DNA from: SIG603 sp963589785 | GTDB taxonomy: Bacteria; Bacillota; Clostridia; Oscillospirales; Acutalibacteraceae | DNA: 64,000 bases | Assembly (NCBI GenBank): GCA_963589785.1 | Contig: CAVAMJ010000012.1 | Span: forward strand, 1-64,000 | Direction: 5' to 3' | In this document: one piece after another, positions 23,613 to 32,282 of the stretch | Position numbering within the stretch: position 1 is the first letter of the stretch | Layout of the letters: every line of letters begins with the position of its first letter | Notes under the pieces: model-generated | What the model was told of the DNA's origin: nothing | What the model saw: the letters and a program-made list of their open reading frames with translations, nothing else | Databases searched by the model: none | Made by a program: the position numbers and the translations under genes

Positions 23613-25004
23613 ATGAAAAACTTTGTTTTTATCTCGCCGAATTTCCCCACCAACTACTGGCAGTTTTGCAAGGAGCTGAAGAACAACGGACTTAATGTTC
23701 TCGGTATCGGCGACTGCCCGTACGACAATCTGATGCCCGAATTAAAGGACAGCCTCAACGAGTACTATAAGGTAAGCTCACTCGAGAACTACGATGAGGT
23801 CTACCGTGCTGTTGCATTCTTCGCATTCAAGTACGGCAAAATCGATTGGCTTGAGTCCAACAACGAGTACTGGCTCGAGAGAGACGCTTCTCTTCGCGAG
23901 GACTTCCACATCACAAGCGGCTTTATGCCGTCAGATATGGACAGAATCAAGTATAAGTCCAAGATGAAGGCTTATTATGAAAAAGCAGGAATCGTAACTG
24001 CAAGATACCACCTTGTAAGCGACATCGAGGGATGCCGTGAGTTCATCGCAAAGGTTGGCTATCCCGTAATCGTAAAGCCTGATAACGGAGTCGGTGCGGC
24101 TAACACATTTAAGCTCAAGAGCGACGAGGAGCTTGTCTCCTTCATCGATGAGAGAAACGAAAAGTGGGCAGATATTCCTTATATCATGGAGGAATTTGTC
24201 GAGGCTGAGGTCAATTCCTACGATGCAATCATCGATTCTAACGGAAATCCGATTTTCGAGACAGGAAATGTAACTCCTAACTCGATTATGGATATCGTCA
24301 ACACAAACGACAACTCTCTTTACTACATCGTTAAGGATTTACCTGAGGATACAAGAGCAGCCGGACGTGCAACAGTTAAGGCTTTCGGTGTAAAGTCCCG
24401 CTTTGTTCACTTTGAGTTCTTCCGTCTCACTCAGACACAGGAAGGTCTCGGAGAAAAGGGCAAGGTTATCGCTCTTGAGGTTAACATGAGACCGTGCGGC
24501 GGTTTCTCACCTGACATGATGAACTTTGCTAACTCCACAAACGTTTATAAAATCTGGGCTGACATGATCGCATTCGATAAGTCCGATTATCCGCACGGCG
24601 AGCACGCATTCTGCGGCTTCTGCGGTCTTCGTGACTCAAAGAGCCATGCTCTCTCTCATGATGAGATTATGGAGAAGTACGGCAGCAGCATGAAGATGGT
24701 CGAGAGAATCCCAGAGGCACTTTCGGGCGCTATGGGCAACATGATGTATGTTGCTAACTTCCCGACAGAGGAAGAGCTTTGGTCATTCTACAAAACTCTC
24801 ACCGCATCCTCAAAGGAAGAGCTCGAGAAGCTTAGCGAGAAAAAGGCTGAGGCAGTCGAGAGTGAAAAAACAGCAGAGCTTGAAACTGCAGAGACAGCTG
24901 AAGAGCCGAAAGTCGAAGTGCCAAAAGCCGCACCAGCTGCAAAGACTACTAAGCCAAAGACTGCAAGAAAAACAACAAAGAGAGCTACAAGAGCTAAAAA
25001 GTAA
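23613..25004 (+). CDS. ATP-grasp ligase with histone-like C-terminal tail
   Basis: 463 aa. An N-terminal pre-ATP-grasp Rossmann region starts NFVFISPNFPTNYWQF. The ATP-grasp core follows at about 130-330 with VGYPVIVKPDNGVGAANTFK, YIMEEFVEAEVNSYDAII and the Mg-binding ALEVNMRPCGGFSPDMMNFA. A stretch of about 75 residues ends the fold (EALSGAMGNMMYVANFPTEEEL), then residues 408-436 are Glu/Ala-rich and 437-463 Lys/Thr/Ala/Arg-rich like histone H1 tails. Family members ligate a carboxylate to an amine or thiol; the substrate is not known. The tail is unusual for an ATP-grasp enzyme and suggests binding to a polyanion. Confidence 0.8.
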   Translation: MKNFVFISPNFPTNYWQFCKELKNNGLNVLGIGDCPYDNLMPELKDSLNEYYKVSSLENYDEVYRAVAFFAFKYGKIDWLESNNEYWLERDASLREDFHITSGFMPSDMDRIKYKSKMKAYYEKAGIVTARYHLVSDIEGCREFIAKVGYPVIVKPDNGVGAANTFKLKSDEELVSFIDERNEKWADIPYIMEEFVEAEVNSYDAIIDSNGNPIFETGNVTPNSIMDIVNTNDNSLYYIVKDLPEDTRAAGRATVKAFGVKSRFVHFEFFRLTQTQEGLGEKGKVIALEVNMRPCGGFSPDMMNFANSTNVYKIWADMIAFDKSDYPHGEHAFCGFCGLRDSKSHALSHDEIMEKYGSSMKMVERIPEALSGAMGNMMYVANFPTEEELWSFYKTLTASSKEELEKLSEKKAEAVESEKTAELETAETAEEPKVEVPKAAPAAKTTKPKTARKTTKRATRAKK

Positions 25005-25012
25005 AAAAAATT

Positions 25013-25099
25013 AAGCTACCGTTTTTGTACCGACCCTCAAAAGTTAGACCTAAATATCTAACGATTGGAGGTCGGTACAACATTTCACGGTAGCTTTTT
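25013..25099. terminator. Bidirectional terminator interrupted by an IS-like insert
   Basis: Outer arms AAGCTACCG (25013-25021) and CGGTAGCTT (25088-25096) are flanked by A-runs on the left and T-runs on the right, so it serves both the ATP-grasp gene and the convergent acetyltransferase gene. The loop is 66 nt because it holds a second palindromic unit (25026-25079). Confidence 0.75.
25026..25079. mobile_element. 54-bp end-to-end remnant resembling an IS3-family element
   Basis: TGTACCGACC (25026-25035) and GGTCGGTACA (25070-25079) are perfect 10-bp terminal inverted repeats beginning TG and ending CA. The left end continues ctcaaaagttagacc, which resembles the conserved ends of IS3/IS150-group elements as I recall them. 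Inner arms TTAGA/TCTAA form a further stem. No transposase remains and no target duplication is evident. It may be a minimal non-autonomous derivative. Confidence 0.5.
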
Positions 25100-25117
25100 C
25101 TTTGCCTGTCTTTGCCC

Positions 25118-25579
25118 TCAAAGTATCATTTCCATGATAGTTCTCTGCGGCTTCATGCCGAGCTTCTCATAGAATTTTCTTGCGATTTCGTTAAACTCCC
25201 AACAGCATAAAATCACATTGTAACAGCCGTTGTTCCTTGCGTAGTCCGCAACATAATCAAAAAGTTCCGTTGCGATGCCCTCGTGCCTACTATCGTGCGA
25301 CACGCAAAGATTTTTGATATAAATTCTCTCCTCGCCTCTTGAGCGCTCATCCTTTAGGATAATCTGTATCTCAAAAATCACATAGCCGACAACCGTTTCG
25401 TTTTTCTCATACACATAAAATTCCTTATCGTCGCTTTTGATTAGTGAGATTATCTCCTCGCAGCTCTTCTTTACGGCAGGATTGAAAAGATCGGGTCTGC
25501 CCCCCGAATGGAGCTTATCGTTCTCAAACATAATATCACGAAGCAGCTCCGCATCCTTAATTTCAGCATGCCTTATCAT
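25118..25579 (-). CDS. GNAT acetyltransferase
   Basis: 153-aa GNAT protein: IRHAEIKDAELLRDIM start, ERIYIKNLCVSHDSRHEGIATELFDYV as the acetyl-CoA loop (RxxGIA form), and the CCWEFNEIARKFYEKLGMKPQRTIMEM C-terminus typical of the PhnO/YjcF-like group. Substrate unknown. Monocistronic and convergent with the ATP-grasp operon. Confidence 0.8.
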   Translation of the reverse strand: MIRHAEIKDAELLRDIMFENDKLHSGGRPDLFNPAVKKSCEEIISLIKSDDKEFYVYEKNETVVGYVIFEIQIILKDERSRGEERIYIKNLCVSHDSRHEGIATELFDYVADYARNNGCYNVILCCWEFNEIARKFYEKLGMKPQRTIMEMIL

Positions 25580-25718
25580 GTAAAAATCCTCACACTAAAT
25601 ATAAAATCCCGTTTGCATAATACATTATGCACCTTGTATTGTATACTGTATGTAAGCAAATTGCAAATACGAATGTGTAGAAATTATGTAAAAATAGAAT
25701 AATTTTTGTAAAAAATGA

Positions 25719-25746
25719 TTGAAAATTTTTAAAAAACGACTATAAT
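25719..25746 (+). promoter_or_regulatory. Strong promoter of the sugar-binding lipoprotein gene
   Basis: TTGAAA (25719-25724), 16-bp spacer, perfect TATAAT (25741-25746). Confidence 0.65.
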
Positions 25747-25767
25747 ATAGGTGTTATAAAAAATAAA

Positions 25768-25786
25768 GCCCCACTTTTCGTGGGGC
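25768..25786 (+). other. Leader hairpin before the sugar-binding protein gene
   Basis: GCCCCAC / GTGGGGC stem with TTTTC loop about 15 nt into the predicted transcript and just upstream of the GGAGG site. No long T-run follows, so it is more likely an mRNA-stabilising or translation-control hairpin than a terminator. Confidence 0.5.
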
Positions 25787-25812
25787 AAAATTTCACATTG
25801 GAGGATTTTACA

Positions 25813-26952
25813 ATGAAAAAGCTTATTGCTATGCTTCTCGTATTAGCTATGGCTGCTTCTCTCGTAGCTTGCTCTTCTTCAAGCGACAGCTCTTCTGCCG
25901 CAAGTGAGGAAAGCACTGCTTCCACAGAGGAGTCCACAACAGAGGAGTCTGCAGACTCCACAGCAAGCGCTGACGCAACTCACATCTACATTCTCACAGC
26001 TAGTGAGGACCACGGCTGGACAGGTTCCGTTGCTACATTCGCAAAGGAGAAGGCTGAGGAAGTTAACGCTGAGGGCAAGTACACTGCTGAGGTTATCACA
26101 TCTGCTGACGCTGCCGAGCAGATTAAGAACATCGAGGATATTCTTGCTAAGAACGAAGAGAACATCGCTTTCGCTATTCAGCCGATTGACGATACAGTTC
26201 AGTCCGCTATCCAGCAGATCGTTGACGCCGGTATTCCTTACACTGCATTCGACAGAATCATCGATGCTGTTTCCGATTCAGCTGTTGCTAACGTTAAGGG
26301 CGACAACTCCGGTATCGGTACTGCTGCCGCTGCTTACTTTGTAAGCCTCGGTATGAAGCCGGGCGACAAGGTTCTCGTTCTCGAGGGCGACACTTCTTCC
26401 GTTACTACACTTCGTGACCAGGGCTTCGTAGATTACCTCCTCGGCAATGCTGAGTTCGAGGGCGCTACAATCGCTGACGCTGACAAGTGGACTCAGGAGG
26501 ACATCGACTCCGCAGTTGAGTATTCCGGTGCTATGAACTGGAGCCGTTCCGCTACTAAGGACTACTTCGAGACATACCTCGGAGATTCTTCCAACGCTGA
26601 CGTTAAGTGGATCTATGCTCAGGACGATGAGCTTTCCATGGGCGTATTTGAGGCTCTTGCAGGCGGCGGAATTGACGACACAACAAAGGATGCATTCCTT
26701 GCTAACTCCCCTGCTATCACTGGCTGCGGCGGTCTCGGCGAGATGTATGACGTTATCCGCGGCGATGAGTACGCAGATCTCTCTGCTTCATTCTCAGGCG
26801 TTTGCTCCGTTACATACAGCCCGTCCATGATTCAGACAACTGTTCAGGATCTTATCGATTACTTAGACGGCAAGGAAGTTGCTCAGGATCACGTTATCGC
26901 TTGCGAGAACGTTGTTGCTGACAACGTTGATAACTACAAGTCTTTCAACTAA
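25813..26952 (+). CDS. Sugar ABC transporter substrate-binding lipoprotein
   Basis: 379-aa lipoprotein. The signal peptide ends in a lipobox (SLVAC, Cys near residue 20), followed by a Ser/Thr/Glu/Ala linker (about 21-55). The body is a type 1 periplasmic binding protein fold (ILTASEDHGWTGSVATFAKEKAEE...; AFDRIIDAV; GDKVLVLEGDTSSVTTLRDQGF) of the ribose/galactose/xylose class. The sugar cannot be read from the sequence. Codon use is very regular, as for an abundant protein. The start at 25813 has GGAGG upstream. It is followed by a terminator, separating it from the ATPase and permease genes. Confidence 0.88.
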   Translation: MKKLIAMLLVLAMAASLVACSSSSDSSSAASEESTASTEESTTEESADSTASADATHIYILTASEDHGWTGSVATFAKEKAEEVNAEGKYTAEVITSADAAEQIKNIEDILAKNEENIAFAIQPIDDTVQSAIQQIVDAGIPYTAFDRIIDAVSDSAVANVKGDNSGIGTAAAAYFVSLGMKPGDKVLVLEGDTSSVTTLRDQGFVDYLLGNAEFEGATIADADKWTQEDIDSAVEYSGAMNWSRSATKDYFETYLGDSSNADVKWIYAQDDELSMGVFEALAGGGIDDTTKDAFLANSPAITGCGGLGEMYDVIRGDEYADLSASFSGVCSVTYSPSMIQTTVQDLIDYLDGKEVAQDHVIACENVVADNVDNYKSFN

Positions 26953-27000
26953 TCACTTGTTGCTTGTCTGATATTCAATAAATCTCGATTTTAACACAAT

Positions 27001-27029
27001 GGGAGACTTGATAAAAGTCTCCCGTTTTT
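27001..27029 (+). terminator. Terminator between binding protein and ATPase genes
   Basis: Perfect 9-bp stem GGGAGACTT / AAGTCTCCC, loop GATAA, then GTTTTTG. It probably lowers expression of the downstream transporter genes relative to the binding protein. The rest of 27030-27167 is AT-rich with no clear feature. Confidence 0.85.
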
Positions 27030-27167
27030 GTATAATTTATATATAATTGTCGTGGGGCATTTAATTTTACAACCATAAAGCCTTGCTTCAATTTAGATTT
27101 ATTTAGGTGTGTTTACTTTTAGCGATACGCTAACTCTATATTACATTAAACACAGTAGAGGCAGAAT

Positions 27168-28664
27168 ATGAGTTTACTATCCATGAAAGGTATTTGCAAG
27201 TCGTTCAGCGGCGTTCAGGTTCTGAACAACGTTTCGCTTGACGTAGAAAAGGGCGAGGTTCATGCTCTTCTCGGCGAAAACGGAGCGGGAAAATCAACGC
27301 TGATGAATGTTCTCACAGGTGTCTATCCGAAGGACAGCGGAACAGTCACCTTTGACGGCAAAGCCTATGATTCCATGACAATCAGGCAGTCCGAGGAAAT
27401 CGGCATAGCCTTTGTTCATCAGGAGCTTAATCTGTTCAATGACCTGAAGGTCTATGAGAACATTTTCTTGACAAAGGAATACACAACAAAGCTTGGAACG
27501 GTCAAGAAAAAACAAATGAAAGAGGAAGCAAAAAAGCTTTTTGATGAGCTCGGTGTTGACATCGACCCAGATGAGCTTGTAGCTAACCTCAAAACAAGCC
27601 AGAAGCAGCTGCTTGAAATCAGCAAAGCACTTTTCTTCAAGGCTAAACTTCTTATCCTTGACGAGCCGACAACCTCGCTTAATAACACTGAGATTGACCA
27701 CCTTTTCGGAATACTCAGACGCCTAAAGGCTGAGGGCACAAGCTTTATCTTCATCTCTCACAAGATGCCGGAGATTTTTGCGCTTGCAGACTCCTACACC
27801 GTTTTCAGAAACGGACAGTACATTAACAGCGGAAAAATTGCCGATACCACACCCGAAAAGGTAACCGAAATGATGGTCGGTCACGCTTCGGGAAACGGTG
27901 AGCTTTATAAGCCGAGAAAGTACGGCGAAACCGTCCTCAAGCTTGATAAGCTTAGCGGCGAGTGCTTCAAGGATGTTTCTCTTGAGGTTAAAAAAGGACA
28001 GATTATCGGTCTTACGGGACTTCAGGGCTCAGGCTCCAGCGAGGTTCTTCAGGGTATATTCGGTACGGGACATGTCCATTCTGGCACTGTCGAGGTGTTC
28101 GGACAGAAGCTTCACCTCAACTCAATCCACAAGGCAATGAAGAGCAAGATTGCTATGCTCCCGGGAAACAGAAAGGAAAATTCTGTTGTTGCCGATATGA
28201 GCTTGCTTGAGAATATGTATCTTGCAGAGCACACACTCTCTGGCAACAAGCCGATTATCTCACAGAAGAACGAGAAAAAGAAATTCGAGAATTTCAAAAA
28301 AATGCTCAACATCAAGGCTCAGTCAGCCGATGACGGCATACTCTCGCTTTCGGGCGGAAACCAGCAGAAGGTTTTCATCGCACGCTGGCTCAATACCGAT
28401 GCCGAAATTCTTCTCTTCGACAACCCAACTCAGGGAATTGATGTCGGCGCTAAAGAAGAAATTTATTCGCTTATTCTTAAGCTTGCAGAGAGCGGAAAGA
28501 CAATCATTATAAACACACTCGAAATTCCCGAAATTCAAAAGGTTGCGGACTTATGTGCCGTTTTCTATGAGGGAAGCATCGTTAAGCTTTTACCTCACGA
28601 TAAAATTGAAGAAAAGACAGTTATGCTGTATTCAACCGGCTCTACTGCTTCTGAGGAGGATTAA
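27168..28664 (+). CDS. Sugar ABC transporter ATP-binding protein (two NBDs)
   Basis: 498-aa fused double ABC ATPase of the MglA/RbsA/XylG type. The first domain has Walker A GENGAGKST, the LKTSQKQLLEISKAL signature region and Walker B LLILDEPTTSL. The second has a degenerate Walker A (GLQGSGSSEVL), an intact LSGGNQQKVFIARWL signature and ILLFDNPTQGIDVGAKEEIY. A degenerate second P-loop is normal in this family. It powers the permease encoded two nt downstream. Confidence 0.92.
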   Translation: MSLLSMKGICKSFSGVQVLNNVSLDVEKGEVHALLGENGAGKSTLMNVLTGVYPKDSGTVTFDGKAYDSMTIRQSEEIGIAFVHQELNLFNDLKVYENIFLTKEYTTKLGTVKKKQMKEEAKKLFDELGVDIDPDELVANLKTSQKQLLEISKALFFKAKLLILDEPTTSLNNTEIDHLFGILRRLKAEGTSFIFISHKMPEIFALADSYTVFRNGQYINSGKIADTTPEKVTEMMVGHASGNGELYKPRKYGETVLKLDKLSGECFKDVSLEVKKGQIIGLTGLQGSGSSEVLQGIFGTGHVHSGTVEVFGQKLHLNSIHKAMKSKIAMLPGNRKENSVVADMSLLENMYLAEHTLSGNKPIISQKNEKKKFENFKKMLNIKAQSADDGILSLSGGNQQKVFIARWLNTDAEILLFDNPTQGIDVGAKEEIYSLILKLAESGKTIIINTLEIPEIQKVADLCAVFYEGSIVKLLPHDKIEEKTVMLYSTGSTASEED

Positions 28665-28666
28665 TC

Positions 28667-29689
28667 ATGGACACTAAAAAGAAAGGCTCACTGCTCGGAA
28701 AAATATGGTCGCAGTACAGCTTCATTTTCGTTTTCATTGCAATTTTCATTGTTTACGCAATAGTCAGCAGTTCACTCACATGGAACGGCGTCATGCTCGT
28801 TTTCAGACATTCAGCCGTTGTCGGTGTTCTCGCTATCGGTATGGGACTTGTATGTCTCACAGGTGAGATTGACCTTTCCGTCGGCTCTATGCTCGCACTT
28901 ATCGGCGGTCTCTCCGTTGTTGCATTTAACCTTACGGGAAATATTTTCGCAACAGCGCTCTTCTCCCTCGTTGCTGGCGCATTCTTCGGACTTGTAAACG
29001 GATTTTTGGTCGGTGTCGTCGAGATGCCGGCGTTCATCGTAACTCTCGCTACAATGCTTATCTACCGTTCTCTCGCCCAGTACCTCTGCAAGGTTCTTCC
29101 TAAGAGCTACATCGGAAACGGATCTTCTGTTTTCAGAATGGAATCCAAGGGTGATTTTGCTAATCAGTATCAGGCTCTTTACAGCTTCGGTAACGGCAAG
29201 ATTGCAACTGTTCCGATTGTCGGTATCCTTCTTCTTCTCGTCACCGCACTGTTTGTTTATATTTCAACAAGCACAAAGTTCGGCAAGAAAATCTACGCTA
29301 TCGGCTCAAACAGCAAGGCTGCCGGAATGGCCGGTATCAACGTCAGCCTTAACAAGACTCTCGTTTTCGTCATTGCAGGCGTAATGGTCGGACTTGCTTC
29401 TCTCATTTGGATTGCAATGAACGGAAGCTGTGACCCGGCTACAACAGGTAATTCAAACGAGATGTACGCTATTGCGGCTGTTGTTCTAGGCGGTATCAGC
29501 ATGAGCGGCGGCAAGGGCAAGGTTGTCGGTATCATCTTCGGTGCTATGTCTTACACCGTCATCGACAAGATCATCGTTGCTCTCAAGATGGATTCCCTCA
29601 TTCAGGACTCTATCAAGGGTGTCATTCTCATTGTTGTCATTCTCATTCAGGTTGCCGGCCCGAGAATCAAAGAGAAATTTGCTAAATAA
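28667..29689 (+). CDS. Sugar ABC transporter permease
   Basis: 340-aa integral membrane protein of the RbsC/MglC (BPD_transp_2) family with about 8-10 membrane segments. Family marks include VCLTGEIDLSVGSMLALIGGLSVV and AIGSNSKAAGMAGINV with AVVLGGISMSGGKGKVVG. The LTGEIDLSVGS motif is diagnostic for ribose/galactose-type permeases. GGAGG lies in the end of the ATPase gene. Confidence 0.92.
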   Translation: MDTKKKGSLLGKIWSQYSFIFVFIAIFIVYAIVSSSLTWNGVMLVFRHSAVVGVLAIGMGLVCLTGEIDLSVGSMLALIGGLSVVAFNLTGNIFATALFSLVAGAFFGLVNGFLVGVVEMPAFIVTLATMLIYRSLAQYLCKVLPKSYIGNGSSVFRMESKGDFANQYQALYSFGNGKIATVPIVGILLLLVTALFVYISTSTKFGKKIYAIGSNSKAAGMAGINVSLNKTLVFVIAGVMVGLASLIWIAMNGSCDPATTGNSNEMYAIAAVVLGGISMSGGKGKVVGIIFGAMSYTVIDKIIVALKMDSLIQDSIKGVILIVVILIQVAGPRIKEKFAK

Positions 29690-29706
29690 TATATTTGAGA
29701 TATGAA

Positions 29707-29736
29707 AAATCCCGCAGATTGATTTCTGCGGGATTT
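29707..29736. terminator. Bidirectional terminator between convergent operons
   Basis: 12-bp stem AAATCCCGCAGA / TCTGCGGGATTT, loop TTGATT, followed by T-rich sequence on the plus strand and by T-rich sequence (ATTTTTC) on the minus strand. Confidence 0.85.
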
Positions 29737-29741
29737 ATTTT

Positions 29742-30974
29742 TTACTTCTTTTCTTTGAGCACTCTGAGGTATGCGCCCTTTTTAATCGGATGCTCGCTTC
29801 TGACATATACCGTCCATGTCGGATGCGGTGCAACATCAATCGGATTCATATCTGCATCGAAAATCTCGTCAAGCTTAATCTCGAAGACATCGCTCTGCGG
29901 CTCGAGAACATCAGCTGTCTGACCCTTGAAGAAGCGGTTTCTCTGCGATAGCTTAGCAAGCTTATTCTCCTCGTCATAGCCCTCGCAAATAGCGACTACC
30001 TCATACTCTCGAATGTAGGAACCTGTATCTGTTTTCTGCCCCGGTTCGGTTCCCATGTAAAATCCGGTGCTATACTCCCGATGACTTATCTTATCGGCTT
30101 CACGGCTGATCCACTCCGGCATCGGTTCACCAGGGTGGTCAAAATTGAAGTCGATAGCCTTTCTGTAAGCGTTGGTAATACAAGCTACATAATAAGCAGA
30201 CTTAGCTCTGCCCTCTATCTTAAGGCTTGAAATTCCGCAATCGATAATTTCGCCAATGTGGTCGATCATATTCATATCACGGGAATTCATGATGAAGGTC
30301 TTTCCCTTTTCCTCTTGAATATCAAAGTACTGACCGTCTCGCTTGCCCTCCATGAGAGTATATTCCCAGCGGCACGGCTGAGCGCAGTCACCACGGTTAG
30401 CGTCTCTTCCTGTGAGATAGCTTGAAAGCAAGCATCTTCCTGAAAACGACATGCACATAGCACCGTGGACGAAAGCCTCGATTTCAAGGTCTTTCGGTGT
30501 GTTCTCTCGGATTTCCTTGATTTCGGGAAGTGAGAGCTCTCTTGCCAAAACAACTCGCTTTGCGCCCATTTTATAGAATGCATTTGCTGTCTGATAATTG
30601 ATAACGCCCGCCTGAGTGGACACATGAATATCCACATTCGGTGCATACTGCTTAGCCATTTCCATAACGCCTAAATCAGCAATGATAAAGGCATCTACTC
30701 CGACTTTCTCGCAGTGGCTTAAGAATGCGGGAAGCTCATTTAATTCGTCATTGTGTGGAATTGTGTTGCATGTTACATGTACTCGGACGCCCTTCTCGTG
30801 GCATCTTCTGACCGCTTCTGCAAGCTCCTCATCGGAGAAATTGCTCGGTGCGGCACGCATTCCGAAGGTTTTGCCCGCAAGGTAGACGGCATCGGCACCG
30901 TAGTTAAGTGCCGACTCCAGTCTCTCCATATCGCCTACCGGAGCCAAAAGCTCCGGCTTTATTCTTTCTGTCAT
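29742..30974 (-). CDS. Peptidase U32-family protein (tRNA hydroxylase TrhP-like)
   Basis: 410 aa. It begins PELLAPVGDMERLESALNYGADAVYL and contains FVHGAMCMSFSGRCLLSSYLTGRDANRGDCAQPCRWEY near residues 165-205, the cysteine cluster (four Cys) of the U32/TrhP family, and SSLKIEGRAKSAYYVACITNAYR. Despite the peptidase name, characterised relatives (TrhP/YegQ) hydroxylate uridine-34 of tRNA with prephenate and Fe-S/Fe support; that function is inferred. Last gene of the thyX operon, 12 nt after mltG. Confidence 0.85.
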   Translation of the reverse strand: MTERIKPELLAPVGDMERLESALNYGADAVYLAGKTFGMRAAPSNFSDEELAEAVRRCHEKGVRVHVTCNTIPHNDELNELPAFLSHCEKVGVDAFIIADLGVMEMAKQYAPNVDIHVSTQAGVINYQTANAFYKMGAKRVVLARELSLPEIKEIRENTPKDLEIEAFVHGAMCMSFSGRCLLSSYLTGRDANRGDCAQPCRWEYTLMEGKRDGQYFDIQEEKGKTFIMNSRDMNMIDHIGEIIDCGISSLKIEGRAKSAYYVACITNAYRKAIDFNFDHPGEPMPEWISREADKISHREYSTGFYMGTEPGQKTDTGSYIREYEVVAICEGYDEENKLAKLSQRNRFFKGQTADVLEPQSDVFEIKLDEIFDADMNPIDVAPHPTWTVYVRSEHPIKKGAYLRVLKEKK

Positions 30975-30986
30975 AATTTTCCTCTC

Positions 30987-32267
30987 TTAACCCGCAAGTC
31001 CTGCTTCAACAAGGTTATTTTCGTGCTCCCAAGCAGTCTCTGCATAATACGGTGTACCGTCAGCCGAATGACAGAAGTAGTAGTAGCTTCCGCCCTTTGA
31101 TGTATTCGGTCTTACAGCCGCCTTGATAGCGTCAATTCCCGGGTTGCAAATCGGGCCCGCAGGAAGTCCGCCGAAGTTATAAGTATTGTAGTTGCTAGAG
31201 AAGCCCTCTGGTGCATCAGAAGCGTCACTGTACGGATAGTAAATAGTTGAGTCCATACCTAGAGTATAGATATCCTCATAGCTTGGGTTCTCAAGTCTGT
31301 TGCGGATGATAGCCGAAATGATATACATATCGTCTGTGTTAGCCGCCTCGGCCTGAATAATAGAAGCGATTGTGATAACCTGATCCATAGTGTAATTGGA
31401 GTTATTAATATCGTCAACAATATCTGATGTAACTCTTGTTTGATAGTTGTAAAGGAACTTACCGACTACGGATTCGATTTCATCGTTCTTATAGAATGTG
31501 TAAGTATCAGGGAAGAGATAACCCTCAAGCTTATAGTATCTGTCGGATGCATTTGTGATACTGCCGATCATATCGTACTTGTCGTAATCACTCGAGTTGC
31601 ATGCATTGAGGAAGTCTTCAGCAGAACAAACGCCGTTGTCCTCAAGCTTCTGAGCAATCTCTCTTACCGTCATACCCTCCTGGAAGGTAATCTCAACTGT
31701 CTCCTGCTCGGAGGAATCGCCAGCCTGAAGAGTATTTATGATAGCCTCATAGTCCATATTCGTATCAAGATTGAATGTTCCCTTTGAGAAATACTCCATC
31801 TTGGTTGTTATCGTGCAGTAAAGCTGGAAGAACTCAGGTTTGTTGATTGCACCGGACTGATAAAGTAAATCAGCAAGCTCCTCGCTTGTCACATTATCCG
31901 GCACTTCAACCGTGGTTGTTCCCTCGCTTCTGTCTGCCGCAAGGAAATCGTTTGCACCGCCGACTAAGTAGCCGCCGAGTGTGAGAGCCATCAAAGCGAC
32001 CATGAAAACCCAGACTACTCTGAAAATTCGTCTGTTTTTATGCGACTTAATTTTATCTCTCTTTTTGTGCTCTCGTCTTGCCGACTTTTCTTTCTTATCA
32101 TTATCATAAGGATTTAAGTCACGGTTTTCATCGAGAACATCCGGTCTTAAATTAATGCGTTGAGTACCGTTGAGGCTGTCGAGAGTATCTTGAGGATTGT
32201 CAAAATCATCATCCTCAATATGAACTCTGAAAGCATTCGGATCGGGTCTCATATTGCGATTGTTCAT
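30987..32267 (-). CDS. mltG: Endolytic transglycosylase MltG
   Basis: 426-aa membrane-anchored peptidoglycan transglycosylase. A basic cytosolic N-terminus of about 80 residues precedes one membrane helix (about 82-105, RVVWVFMVALMALTLGGYL). Outside are a LysM-like segment (VEVPDNVTSEELADLLYQSG) and the YceG domain with LEGYLFPDTYTF and the catalytic Glu in ASIIQAEAANTDDMYIISAIIRNRL; PNTSKGGSYYYFCHSADG ends it. MltG cleaves nascent glycan strands to set their length. Confidence 0.92.
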   Translation of the reverse strand: MNNRNMRPDPNAFRVHIEDDDFDNPQDTLDSLNGTQRINLRPDVLDENRDLNPYDNDKKEKSARREHKKRDKIKSHKNRRIFRVVWVFMVALMALTLGGYLVGGANDFLAADRSEGTTTVEVPDNVTSEELADLLYQSGAINKPEFFQLYCTITTKMEYFSKGTFNLDTNMDYEAIINTLQAGDSSEQETVEITFQEGMTVREIAQKLEDNGVCSAEDFLNACNSSDYDKYDMIGSITNASDRYYKLEGYLFPDTYTFYKNDEIESVVGKFLYNYQTRVTSDIVDDINNSNYTMDQVITIASIIQAEAANTDDMYIISAIIRNRLENPSYEDIYTLGMDSTIYYPYSDASDAPEGFSSNYNTYNFGGLPAGPICNPGIDAIKAAVRPNTSKGGSYYYFCHSADGTPYYAETAWEHENNLVEAGLAG

Positions 32268-32282
32268 TTCTCTGTTCCTTTC

